Origin: Stenogyne calaminthoides
Taxonomy: Eukaryota; Streptophyta; Magnoliopsida; Lamiales; Lamiaceae
DNA: 64,000 nt
Direction of reading: 5' to 3'
Assembly: GCA_037126765.1 (NCBI GenBank)
Contig: JBBCBC010000001.1
Span: 38,114,804 to 38,178,803 of the forward strand
In this document: positions 54,190 to 64,000 of the stretch, one piece after another
Layout of the letters: every line of letters begins with the position of its first letter
How positions within the stretch are numbered: position 1 is the stretch's first letter
Program-made: the position numbers and the translations under genes
Notes under the pieces: generated by a model
Databases searched by the model: none
What the model was told of the DNA's origin: nothing
What the model saw: only the letters and a program-made list of their open reading frames with translations

Positions 54190-56810
54190 TGTTGGGGTTA
54201 TACTGAAAGGTATGCTTTTTACTTTGTATAAACAAACTGAATTTCTTATTTACTTACTGAAATAAATTATTAATCACTGTTGCATTAAATATGAATGAAT
54301 GTTATAAATATTTGTTGCAAACCTGTTCAATAAGTAAGTATGTATTACGTTGTAGTTAATTTGATGATATCAGATCACATAAGATCAAATTAACAGTTCC
54401 TCGTGACTAAGTACAAATTCATAACCCAGATGGAAATGAACAATCCATCATGAAAGGTTGAAGTGTAAGGCTCAAATTGGCTTGTCTTGACCAAGAGATT
54501 ACACTAGTGCATTATGATGAACTGAATAGGACCTACAGGAGGATAAATTCTTCGGTGCTGAATATACAAGAATTAGACCTCAGTGGTTCGTTATTTCTTA
54601 ATCTATGTCCCTTAAATAGGATCGTGTGAAATTAATAACTATTGCTTTGACTTATGATGGGAAGAGAATCAATGCGATTCGATTCCTTATATCTTGGGTA
54701 ATATTATTGATTACATGACGATTGTTAAGATTTAATACGGAGAATCGTGTCAAGTACGGCTTACTTGATTTGTCCCCTTGGTGGACTCATAATCTTTATC
54801 ATACCAAATCTTGCAAGTGGAAATTTATTTTCGGTATGGATAATAATGTTGAGCAGTCTTTACTCCAAGGACAAAGATATTAATTAATATAAAGCCTGTT
54901 CAGTGACCTAATTAATTAGTGGACTAAGATAATCTTAAACACGGGAAATAATGACCGGGAGCCATATTATTGTGAAGTCGTAATATGGGTTAAGATGAGT
55001 AGTTCAATATTAATTTTATAGTGGAATAAATTAATATTAATGGGCTTGAATAATATTTTAGCTAAATATTAAAGTTTCATAGCCCATTGGAGGTCCAATC
55101 TTAATTCTCCTAAAGACCCCTCAAATAGCCCAAATTAAAGTCCAATTAATGAAAAGGAGAAGAAAATATTATTGCCTATATTTCGTAGTCATTTTTGAAA
55201 ATTGTAGGAAAAGAAGAAGAAAGATTTTCTTGAAAAGATTTTTATGGAAAAAGATAAGTATTCTTGGAATACATGATTATCCCATAAATTCAAGAAATCA
55301 AATCTTGATTCCTTTTTCCTTGTATTTTTCGAAAAATATGGGATAAAGGGAAGTGGGATTTTTATGAAAAAATTTAATTATAGAGAAAAGAATATATGAG
55401 ATATGTGTTGGAAATATTAGAAATCCACAACGGTGGTGGCAAAATATTTTATTTTTCTCCTTTATTAAAATCGTTCGTGTGAATCCTTCCACCGGATTAC
55501 GTTCGTGGACGTGGGACATATTTGGGAAGGCTCTTTGGGTTGATCCATCGTCTCAACGATTGTCTCTACAAGAGGTATGTAATCTCGTAACTCCTAGATT
55601 CTGCATGCTTAGGATTTACGTGGATTACGTGTACGCATGTTGCTTATTTGCTTGTTTAATTAGTTTTGTAAGCAAATAAAATTTGCACCCAATTAAATGG
55701 TGACACGTGTATAAATTTTATATTAATATCAAATAAAATATTTATTTATTTATTGGGAATTTACTAAATTAATTCTCCAAATTAAATAATTAAATAACTG
55801 ATATTTAATATATACACTGTACAAGTCAGTCAAATTTTTACGAGCACTTAAATACTCTTATGTGGCAAATCAGACTGATATTTGGTCATAAATAGAAGGA
55901 AATTAATGACAAATCAATCAAATTAATGATTTAAGTTAATTACGCCAATTAAATCCTTCTGGCCAACCAGAGGCCGCCACGTGGTACCTCTCAAAAGGAA
56001 AGTTTGTCATCCCCCATCCTATAAATAGGGGTCCAAACTCTTCATTTAATTAACCAACATTCAACTCATTCCAGACGAGCAAGACGAGAAGAGTCCAGAG
56101 CTCCCTCCAACCGTTCTTGAAGATTTGAAGCAGCTTCAAAGGCGTTCTTCATGCAAATCAAGCTAGATACAACGTTCAATCAGAGATTAAGGCTTGAAGT
56201 CCCTCCGATCAGACGTTTCTTTAAAGGCGAACTTTGAAGATTTGAAGGTGTTCTTCAAGAAAACATCCAGAAACGACTCCAAATCCGAGATCAAGGCTCA
56301 AAACCCCTCCGATTCGGCGTTTCTCCAAAGGCGTTCTTCGTTCAACCCGCCCTTGAAGATTCGAAGATCTTCATCAAACACTTGAAGATTCAAAGATCGT
56401 TCTTCATCAAATTCGAAGGTGCTCATCCAGAAAATCTTCAAAGGCCACGTTCGATTCAAATCAAGACATCCGGCCCTTGAATCAACGTTTCAAGTCTCTA
56501 AATTCTACTCCAGACAAGATTAAGGTGAGGACCGTTATAAAATTCGTCCAAGTCAAGGTCAAAGTCAAAGTCAAAGAAGACAAGAATCAGAGGAAGAAAT
56601 TAGAGTTTGAACCCGCTAATATTCAACACTTCAAATCGAAGAAAATAAGTTGTAATCATTTTCCGTGTTTTATATTTTAATTCACGAAATTTGTACTTAC
56701 AATTATGTTGAATTAATTTAGGATTAATTCATGTTAGTAATTAATTGATTAATTTAAATATGTATTTAAATTCATCTCGAATAAATCTGGGCACCCCGTT
56801 TTTCCCAACA
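54190..56810 (+). repeat. Copia-A solo LTR in the antisense gene, itself interrupted
   Basis: Starts TGTTGGGGTTATACTG (54190) and ends CCCCGTTTTTCCCAACA (56810). The flanks ACCAG (54185-54189) and ACTAG (56811-56815) are a TSD with one C-to-T difference. Removing the LTR restores the host frame (FELT then SLRDRE). A foreign 1,038-bp piece sits at 55663-56700. Confidence 0.9.
55663..56700 (+). repeat. Probable solo LTR of another family
   Basis: The insert is bracketed by AATTA (55658-55662 and 56701-56705). TGTAAG near its left end and CTTAC(A) at its right end form a short inverted pair, as in LTRs. A good TATA box (TATAAATA, 56020-56027) is followed by a transcribed-leader-like stretch with repeated TTGAAGATTTGAAG and GGCGTTCTTC words (56118-56440). 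No protein domain. The family is not recognised, and the exact ends may be off by a few bases. Confidence 0.65.
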
Positions 56811-56911
56811 ACTAGCCTCCGGGACCGCGAGGCTGAGGATGATACCTTCCTAGGATGGAGCTCGGACTATAGTCGAAGGTAATTTTTGATCTTCGTATCA
56901 TACTTTCTTGT

Positions 56912-59900
56912 TTATCGCTTATGCTTAAAAGAGTTCCTGTTAATATACATGGTTATCTTGCAGGTACAAGCCCCATTTGACAGACATCTTAAAATTCTTA
57001 GAGGTCCTTCCCAGGTCGAGCCGAACACTCCTTTTGGCATGCCGAGTATCTTTCGCAAGACTAGATAGTCAATTTTGAACTTTCGTATCCTGACTTTCGA
57101 GTTATAGTATTTTTCTGACTTTTGCTTGTAGTTCACATTTCTTAGGTTGGCGTTCATTCTTTTTTCTTCGAGAAGATCGAGCTCGAGAGATAGGGCTTGA
57201 TCGTTGGCCTCCACGATGGTTTGTGAGGTGCGATTCCTGCGTATCTCGACCTCGGCGGGTATGACCACTTCTGTTCCAAAAGCTAAGGCGAAAGGTGTTT
57301 CGCCTGTTGAATTTCGGAAGGTAGTTCGATAAAACCATATAATATCTGGGATCTTGAACGCCCACAGCCCTTTTGATCCTTCAAGTTGGATTTTTAGAGT
57401 GTGCTTGATTATTTTCTTCACCGCCTCCACTTGGCCATTCGATTGCGGATGGTAAGGTGTAGAGAACAACTTCGCAATCTTCCATTTCGCGAACAGTCTT
57501 CCGTGACAATTGTCTGTGGTAGACCGAAACGACAAATGATATTTTTCCATATGAAACAAATGACTTTTTCTTGGGTAATTGTGGCTAAAGGCTCTACTTC
57601 CGCCCACTTGGTGAAGTAATCTACAGCTACAATTACGAACTTCGAGCTACCCGAGGCCTTTGGGAAAGGACCAATAAGGTCGAACCCCCATTTTGCGAAA
57701 GGCCAAGGGTTGTAGATCGATGCAAGTTCCTCAAGGGCACGTTTGATGGTTGGAGCGTAGAGCTGACATCTGTGACATTTTTTGCATATGAGATCGCATC
57801 TCTCCTCAAAGTCAACCAAAAATAGCTTTGTCTGATCGTTTTGTATACTAGGGACTGTCCCCCAGTAAGGTTTCCCCAAATTCCTCCGTGGATTTCTTTC
57901 AAGATGACTTGCTCCTCTTCCGGTGTGATACACTTCAAGAAAGGTATTGAAAAACTTCCGCTTATAGAGTTGGTCGTTAATGATAATATACCTTGATGCT
58001 CGCAATTGTAGACGATGAGCTAAAACCTTGTCATCGGGTAGAGTTCCATTTCCGATGTACTCTTTGATCGGGGTCATCCAATTATCCTTCGGGGCCATGA
58101 CCTGGAACACTTCGAGATATTGGCCTGGTGGTTTCATCTGATTCGTCCATGTCACTTCGTTTATGTCGATAGTGATGCCACTTCCCGAGGGCGAGTTTAA
58201 ATTTGTGACGGCGATGTTATCCATGTTTACCGCTCCCTCTAACATCGTTAGGCTAGACATATCATCGGCCTGGGTATTCTCCATTCGTGGGATCAACTCA
58301 ATGTAGACTTTGTCGAACCTCTCCATGAGGTTCTTGGCGACTTGTTGGTATTTTTTCATTTGTTCGCCTCTGGCCTCGTACTCTCTTAACATCTGACATG
58401 CGACCAACTAGGAGTTGCTGAAGAATTTCAACTTGCGCACGCCAATGGCCATGGCCACTTCTAAATCATTTATCAGTGCTTCATATTCAGCTTCGTTGAT
58501 GGTAGCGTGGAAACTGAAACTAATTGTGCGGTGAATGATTGCCTTTCAGGACTTATTAGGACCACTCCTACCCCTGCTCGAGTTCTTGTTGATGAACCAT
58601 CAACCTATAGCTCCCAGGGGACCTCGGCAATCTCTGGGGTCTTCTCGGGAAATGTGAGCTCGGTGAGGAAGTCGGCAAGGACTTGAGCTTTGATTGCGGT
58701 TTGAGGTGCAAAAGTTATTCCAAATTGACCCAATTCAATGGCCCACTTCAATAATCTTCCAGCAGTGTCTGGTCAGTGTAAGATCTGTCTTAGTGGCATT
58801 GTGGTGAGAACTTCGACTTGATGGTCGAAAAAGTATTGACGGAGCTTTCTAACACTCATGACCAAAGCATATGCGAGCTTTTCTAAAGGTGGATGTTTGA
58901 GCTCGACATCATTAAAGGTTTGGCTTACAAAGTATATTGGCAAGTGAAACTGACCATCGGCCCATACCAAAACTACGCTTAAAGCTGATTCTGATGTGGC
59001 CAAATATAGGAAGAGCTTTTCGCTCGGAATAGGCTTTGACAAGATTTGTGGATTCGAGAGGTGTACCTTGAGCTTTAAAAACGCTGCTTGACTCTGCGGG
59101 GTCCATGAGAACTTTCCTTTTTTCATGGTCTCGAAGAATGGCTTGCATTTATCCTCCATTCTGGAGACGAATCTGTTCAGAGTCACAAGGCATCCAATTA
59201 GTCTCTAAACTTTGATGTTGCGAGGTGGCTTCATATCCATGATAGTTTTGATCTTCGTTGGGTTGGCTTCGATACCTCGCTGGCTAATGATGTGTCCCAA
59301 GAATTTGCTTGAACCTACTCCAAAACTACACTTCTTCGGGTTCAGCCTCATGTTGTACTTCCTCAGTATGTCGAATGTTTGAGCGAGGTGGACTAGGTGA
59401 TCTTCTTTCCTTTCTCTCTTTACCATGATGTCGTCGATGTAGACCTCAATGGTTTTTTCCGATCTCGTCAGCAAACATCCTGTTTACCAATCTCTGGTAG
59501 GTCACTCCCGCATTCTTGAGTCCAAAAGGCATTCTTTTCCAACAGTACATGTTTTTCTCGGTTAAGAAAGATGTGTGCTATTGGTCTTCTTTGTGCATGG
59601 CTATCTGGTGGTACCCAACAAAGGCATCCATAAAGGACATCATTTTGTGATCAGTTGTGTTATCGACGAGGTGGTCGATATGCGGCATGGGGAAGTAATC
59701 CTTCGGGCACGCCTCATTTAAGTCAGTAAAATTGATGCATAATCTCCAGGTGTTGTTCGCCTTTTTTACTAAGACTGCATTGGCCACCCATTGTGGGTGG
59801 TTGGCTTGTTCGATTAGCTTGTTGTCGAGTAGCTTCTTCACCTCCTCGGCCAGAGCGGCGTACTTGTCGGGACCAAACTTCCTCATTTTTTGCAACATTG

Positions 59901-60453
59901 GCTTCTTTGTTGGGTCGATGTTTAACCTATGACAAGCGACATCGGGGTCGATGCCGATCATATCTTCATGCGACCATGCGAAGACATCTAGATTTTCTTT
60001 GAGAAATTTTATCACTTGAAGTCGCATATCCTCGGGAATTTGCGTCCCAATAGTTATAAATAGATCTGGTCGTGCTGGGTTGACTGGGATGGTCTCCATC
60101 TCTTCGATGGGAATCACTCTTTTCTCCTTTGGGGTCCTAGATTGGTTCTGGCCGTGGGGAGTCTTCCTCCATGGGTTCAAAATGAGTCGAGATTCCAGGT
60201 CGAGCAGTGCTTGCGAGGAACTTACCTTTGCGTTGTAAACTTGTTCTTTTGTTAACTTTTCTTCATCGGCCATCTTTTCTCTTTTCTCATCGATGTCCAT
60301 AAGTTCTACCTCTTTTTCTATTACATTGTATATTTTCATTCTGCTTAATTTTAAGTTTTCCCGAGGTAAGGATTGGTTCGTACAACCTTGCCTGACCTCG
60401 GACCTCCTACCAAAATAAAAAGCGGAATTTAAATTGACACAGGTGCAAGTCAA
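56912..60453 (-). pseudogene. Pol of the Tat element: RT, RNase H, archaeal-type RNase H, integrase
   Basis: Order on the minus strand: RT (WVANAVLVKKANNTWRLCIN, MPFGLKNAGVTYQRL, intact VYIDDIMVK near 59430), first RNase H (59186-58773, FSWTPQSQAAFLKLK), then a second RNase H of the archaeal type near 58770-58400 (INEAEYEALINDLEVAMAIG; the expected SDSQLV reads SNS*LV, so a catalytic Asp and a Gln are lost), then integrase (HLERNPRR, CKKCHRCQ, WGFDLIGPFPKASGSSKFVI, TPYHPQSNGQVE, ETPFALAFGTEVV, FGSTWEGPLRILRC) ending at 56912. Breaks: a stop at 59578, an extra A near 59457, a stop at 59202 and a frameshift near 57500. The end lies 30 bp from the convergent end of the antisense gene. Confidence 0.86.
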
Positions 60454-60584
60454 ACATTTCCTTGCTGCGATCTGGTCACCCTTAATGGTGCCAATTTTCC
60501 CATCAGAACCGGAAAACTTAATACAGTAAAAATAAGAGGAGGCATGAAGTTAGAGGGGATGACGATGATGATGAAATCCAACTG

Positions 60585-61019
60585 TTAGATCGCTTGTACC
60601 TCCTTGTCCAAAGACGATGTGATCTCGACCACCAGGTGAATCATCCCATATGCTTCAACGGGCTGGCTTCCGAAACCACAGATTCCGACCTCGCAAGGCT
60701 CAACGTAGCTGTGGAAATCTCCAAGCTGGTCCAAGGTCTTTTTGAAAAGGATATAGCAAAAAGCTCCATTATCGATCATGATACGGTGGACTAGTGCACT
60801 CATTATCCTTGCTGAAATCACGTGGGGGTCCCAGTTCGGGAAAACCACCCCGTCCTTATCTTCCTCGCTGAACGCGAGCAACTTTGAATCAGTTGCAATC
60901 ATATTGACCTGGAGGTAGCTCAATACGGCATTATCGAGTGCGCGCATCTCGGCTTTTGACGTTGGCCGAATAAGGAGATTGCTGGGAGAAAACCGCCAAG
61001 GGTGCCCCCTGAAGGGCAA
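60585..61019 (-). pseudogene. Aspartic protease of the Tat element
   Basis: The open frame MPFRGHPWRF to SSLDKEVQAI has the expected plan: the region before the active site, VHRIMIDNGAFCYILFKKTL, and the flap-side block GFGSQPVEAYGMIHLVVEI. Active protein would read DTG or DSG; here it is DNG (about 60766-60774), so the aspartate is kept but the second residue is changed. It would process gag and pol. Probably inactive, though the frame itself is open. Confidence 0.78.
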
Positions 61020-61079
61020 ATCATGTGAATAAAATTCTCAGCTCCATTCGGGATCTGTGGACCTCGGCGTTCCTATTCG

Positions 61080-62752
61080 ACCTGATTAGCTTGTTGTTGA
61101 TCACTCTGATGGTTGGGCTATCCGTTCCTCGATTTGATAAATGCTGACAACTTTCCTTCCTCGAAAAGTTTTCAAAGTTCTCTCTGTAGGTCGTGGCAAT
61201 GTTCGGTGGTATGCCCAATGAATTTTTGATAGCTGCAGAACTTTTGCGGGTTGAGCTTGGAGGCATCCTGATACATTGGCTTAGCTGGAGGAATCTGGTT
61301 TCTCCCCCTGATGGCTTGAAAATTTTGTGTTGGGCCCATAGTGAATGTATCTTGGATTCTGGCTTCGATGTTGTTATCGAAAGGTTTGAAGGAACCCGGA
61401 GCTCAGTAATTGGCACCAAGTTTTTTATATGGCTTATCGAACTTCGGTTCAGGTTTCTTGACTTCATTATTGACCTTGCTCGGACTCTTCTAGCCCAATC
61501 TTTGGAAGAGTATTTCGGCGTTGGTGATTAGGGTTCCTACCCAGTATCTGAAATCCGTATAGCTCATCGGATAATCTCGGTTCATCAGCTTCCACAGTTT
61601 GGTTCCTTTTTTCAGCCCATGAACCACGCCCAAAACTTTAACCTCGTCCCCTAGGGGTTCACCCTCCATGATGAGCTTGTCCACACGATCCATGTATGCC
61701 CGATCTGACTTGTCGTCAAGTTGGTGAACGTTTGCCAGGCGTTGTTTCGTCCCTTTGTGCGGGGTGAGCGTGGCGAAATGAGTGAGGAAGAGTTGTGCCA
61801 TCTAACGGTACGCCTGGTCGCCCAAAGTGAGCGGGAAAAGGTAGCATTGAATGGCGTCTGTTGCCCCCATTGAGTTCATATACGAGGTGTATTTGCTGAC
61901 GTGGTTTATTTGATCAGAGTCGCCATTGTACTGGTTTATCGAGCTGGCATTGATTTTAACCTGTACTGGAGCGAGCATGACCGTGGGTGATAATGGCGAG
62001 ATGGGGATTTTTGTAGTCATGGGTCCCCCACTCTTGTTGGCCAACTGTTCCTGCAAGTCCTTGATGTTTTGTAATATACTAGCCATTTGCCCGGTCTCCA
62101 CCTCGCGGTATTGGCGATGTGGAGAAGGAGTTCGCTCGATTCAGCGAGGAGACGGAATCTGGTTTGTTCGGTGAGGAGACGGAGAGCGCTCCAGTCGGTC
62201 CTACACCAAAATCCTCTGTCTAGGTCTACCTTGAGCTACCGATCCCAAGTCTGATTTTTTGAGCTTAGCATTCTCTTGATTTGCTTTCTCACGCTGACGT
62301 TGGTGGGGTCCGCGACCCCAGTTCTGACCGCAGCTGAAACTTTCAGTGAAAAGACGTCGGTGGATTGGGTTTGGCCCTTCATTCGGGTTGCGGCGGTAGT
62401 TCTGGGTATGCTGAGTTCGGTGGGAGTTGGCTTCCTGGCTTTTCTCGCGATGGGGCTCCTCGCGGTGAGGGTCCTCATCCATTTGGCCTTTGCCCTTGGT
62501 CTGGGCCTTTCTGTTCAGATTGTGGCATAGGTCACCTTGGAAATACTCCATTTCGGTTTGCTTCCAACGCAACTCCGCGATAGCCTCATCAATCTCTCTA
62601 AGGGTGCGAATCTGTTCGAGCTTACGGGCGATGCCAACAGTAGGCCCTCCAAATTTGCGGTTGCTAATGGCCGCGTCGCTAGCCCCTGCTCCGCCGGAGC
62701 GATGTGAACCCGACTTGGCACCACCCTTAGAGATGAAAGTAGCTTGAGACAT
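61080..62752 (-). pseudogene. Gag of the Tat element
   Basis: The first frame (62752-62201) is a basic, coiled N-terminal region (LEQIRTLREIDEAIAELRWK). The gag core follows (INQYNGDSDQINHVSKYTSY, AIQCYLFPLTLGDQAYR, then MAQLFLTHFATLTPHKGTKQ and GEPLGDEVKVLGVVHGLKKG), recognisable as Retrotrans_gag. A TAG replaces the Trp of AYRWMAQ at 61802. A knuckle-like FCSYQKFIGHTTEHC lies near 61210-61260 in another frame. Several stops lie between 61490 and 61020. Gag would coat the element RNA; this copy cannot. Confidence 0.82.
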
Positions 62753-62870
62753 GTTTAGAGGCTTTGGAGGATGATTTCAGATGGATAAAATGGATTTTTT
62801 ACCGAAGATTCGTGAGGAATACTCCAATGAGAAAACACTAAAACTTTAGCACTATATTTCTTAAAGAGTA

Positions 62871-62889
62871 CCCTCTTTCTAGCGCCAAT
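62871..62889 (-). other. Probable primer-binding site of the Tat element
   Basis: Read on the minus strand directly after the LTR: ATTGGCGCTAGAAAGAGGG. The TGGCGC start fits the complement of a tRNA CCA end. Which tRNA it pairs with cannot be fixed by eye. Confidence 0.6.
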
Positions 62890-63529
62890 TGTTGTGCATC
62901 AAAATATCGAGATTAGGGATTTGAATGTGGCTTGAGATCTTGATGACACAAACAAGTAATTATGAGGTAAGAGTTGTATTAATTGTGATTGTGTAGAGAA
63001 TAAGTGTTGATGTTAAATGCAAGAAGTAAATTTGCAAGATGTTTGTTATGGTATGATTTCTCTAGTCATTTTATCTCATAAATGAGACCTATTTATAGTG
63101 TTTGGGAGAGTGGAGCTCACTCTCCCGGGTTACAAGTACAATGGGCCAAAAGTTACTCTACAAAACATTAAATGATACAAGATTGATATGATTCGCTTCT
63201 GAGGTCGCGGGAGGTCGCCCGAGGCATGATTGACCTCGGGCACCTCGCTGGGACTTCACCCTAGGTAATTCCCGGATTTGCAGGGAATTAGCTGTTTAAG
63301 TACTTCGATCTGTCATTCGTAATCGTCCTTTATTGATTTATCTCTAATTTAAGCCTGCTTTTGGAAAGTTCTTCAGTGCCATCTGCCTGACACCCGTCCA
63401 ATCATAGTTAATGCTCTGCATTTGTATCAGTCCGAGGTCATCGAGGACGCTCTGGTCGCATATCCTTCAATCTTGATCCCGTTACCCCTGCTGGCTATCT
63501 GACGAGGTGTTATCCTTGGTAAAAATCTA
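62890..63529 (-). repeat. 5' LTR of the Tat element
   Basis: Starts TGTTGTGCATCAAAATATCG on the plus strand, with the TATA box on the minus strand near 63090 (ACACTATAAATAGG). It lies upstream of gag in minus-strand sense, with the primer-like site immediately after it. Confidence 0.88.
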
Positions 63530-63880
63530 GAATTAATTACCTAGAGGTGCATAAATGGACCTATCCTCACTCCCAGGTCCACACTTTTTTTAATTACTAG
63601 TAGGTACATATTGAGTATTGAAAAACTCAAAATACCCCTTCCATAAATTAAAACCCTAACAAATCAGATTTCCCTCGCCCCATTTTCTCATTCCCTCTCC
63701 TCCATTTTCTGTCACTCAGTCCCTCTCCCCCATTTCTCTTCTCTCTCATCACTCACCGCGACACCGCCCTACCGCTCATATCCTCACGGCGCCGCGCGCA
63801 TCCCTTCTCCCCCACCTAGAAAACCACCACCCTACCACACCCAGAAATGCCCCACGCGCGACGAAGCCCCTCACCCAACC
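63530..63880. other. Right flank of the Tat element
   Basis: 350 bp, AT-rich then C-rich (CTCTCCCCCATTT, ACCGCGACACCGCC), resembling the leader of a cellular gene. No start codon with a long frame, and nothing I can name. Confidence 0.4.
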
Positions 63881-64000
63881 TGTAGGTCCCAAACGGGTTT
63901 CGTGAGGGCAGAAGTCTAGAGGGGAGGGGTGAATAGACTTCTGAAAACTTTTTCGTGTAGATCAGGTGTGATTGTAGTTTGACTGATCAGAGTGCAAGTG
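63881..64000. repeat. Start of another long-LTR element (cut by window)
   Basis: TGTAGGTCCCAAACGGG followed by GGGGAGGGGTGAATAG has the look of the terminus at 49260 (TGTTGGTCCCGGTG, then GGGGGGGAATAC). Only 120 bp are visible, so the call is tentative. Confidence 0.4.

Larger units (their letters stand above)
37427..56882 (+). pseudogene. Antisense gene of the Tat element, 'putative gypsy type transposon' protein
   Basis: With the three copia insertions and one TSD copy each removed, one frame runs 37427-37688, 41868-42020, 52920-53507. Candidate intron 1 is 53508-53569 (GTGAGT to CGCAG), intron 2 is 53746-53827 (GTAAGA to TCTAG). Coding resumes to 54189 and, after the last LTR, ends at TAA 56880-56882. 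Features: basic N-terminus (VVNRRRRGR), acidic linker (PEVPSEDDEIDEVDRK), a domain like the plant 'putative gypsy type transposon' family (MMKVGLRFPLHHLITTVLWF, LGLAPTQITPNGW-type), a helical Arg/Glu stretch (NAEEMREKVVRALELSRQRA) and a basic tail. Damage: TGA near 53266 and 53416, a frame change across exon 2, one extra A near 53957, TAA near 54083. Family function is unknown; opposite strand to gag-pol. Confidence 0.78.
36286..63529 (-). mobile_element. Ty3/gypsy element of the Tat type with a long antisense gene
   Basis: Paired LTRs (36286-36923 and 62890-63529) enclose, on the minus strand, gag (62752 to about 61080), protease (61019-60585) and RT-RNase H-second RNase H-integrase (60453-56912). 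Between pol and the 3' LTR an opposite-strand gene runs from 37427 to 56882. The second, archaeal-type RNase H (NEAEYEAL) and an extra ORF between pol and 3' LTR are hallmarks of Tat elements. About 17.7 kb is later insertions (37689-41862, 42021-52914, 54190-56810), leaving an original element of roughly 9.5 kb. Target duplications were not resolved (left flank ATATG, right flank GAATT). All coding regions are damaged. Confidence 0.85.

Noticed and set aside
56886..57068. A further exon of the Tat antisense gene after AAGGTAATTTT, ending at 57068
   Set aside because: The GT would start inside the stop codon TAA at 56880-56882, and the supposed exon is the exact opposite strand of the conserved integrase C-terminus. 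Ending at 56882 is simpler.

Overview
This is a plant nuclear window, from an angiosperm and probably a eudicot. The evidence is AT-rich DNA packed with nested Ty1/copia and Ty3/gypsy retrotransposons, a plant L1-type LINE, a tRNA-derived SINE, Stowaway, hAT and PIF/Harbinger elements, and one intron-containing gene of the plant-specific PLATZ family. No bacterial, organellar, tRNA, rRNA or CRISPR features were seen. A species cannot be assigned from the sequence.

Layout. (1) 1-16728 is a plus-strand Ty1/copia element, here called Copia-A copy 1. Its 5' LTR is cut by the window edge. It has lost integrase, carries a same-family solo LTR in gag (2285-4113), and its 3' LTR is split by a minus-strand Sirevirus-like copia element (7585-16576, TSD ACGTG) with an extra ORF downstream of RNase H. 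(2) 18692-22529 holds a non-autonomous hAT element with four tandem U-snRNA-type promoter modules next to a 5'-truncated LINE. (3) 24321-25558, minus strand, is a four-exon PLATZ transcription-factor gene of 204 aa, the only clearly intact cellular gene. (4) 26129-33606 is a graveyard of small DNA transposons and a SINE, most with target duplications I could read, plus a Harbinger derivative encoding only the Myb/SANT-like protein. (5) 36286-63529 is a minus-strand Ty3/gypsy element of the Tat type (gag, protease, RT, RNase H, second archaeal-type RNase H, integrase). Between pol and the 3' LTR it carries a long opposite-strand gene with its own promoter-like region and two candidate introns, encoding a 'putative gypsy type transposon' domain protein. 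Two Copia-A insertions (37689-41862, 42021-52914) and one same-family solo LTR (54190-56810) interrupt that antisense gene. Two of the three sites have perfect 5-bp TSDs and the third has one mismatch, so the original antisense ORF can be followed across each insertion. Two unrelated solo LTRs are nested inside those insertions.

Interplay. All retroelement coding regions carry stops, frameshifts or deletions, so none of these copies looks autonomous. The points most worth a second look are the spliced antisense gene of the Tat element, the hAT element with four promoter modules at one exact USE-to-TATA spacing, the accessory ORF of the Sirevirus-like element, and the conserved duplicated polypurine tract and hairpin of Copia-A. 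Domain assignments come from reading motifs by eye; no database search was run.
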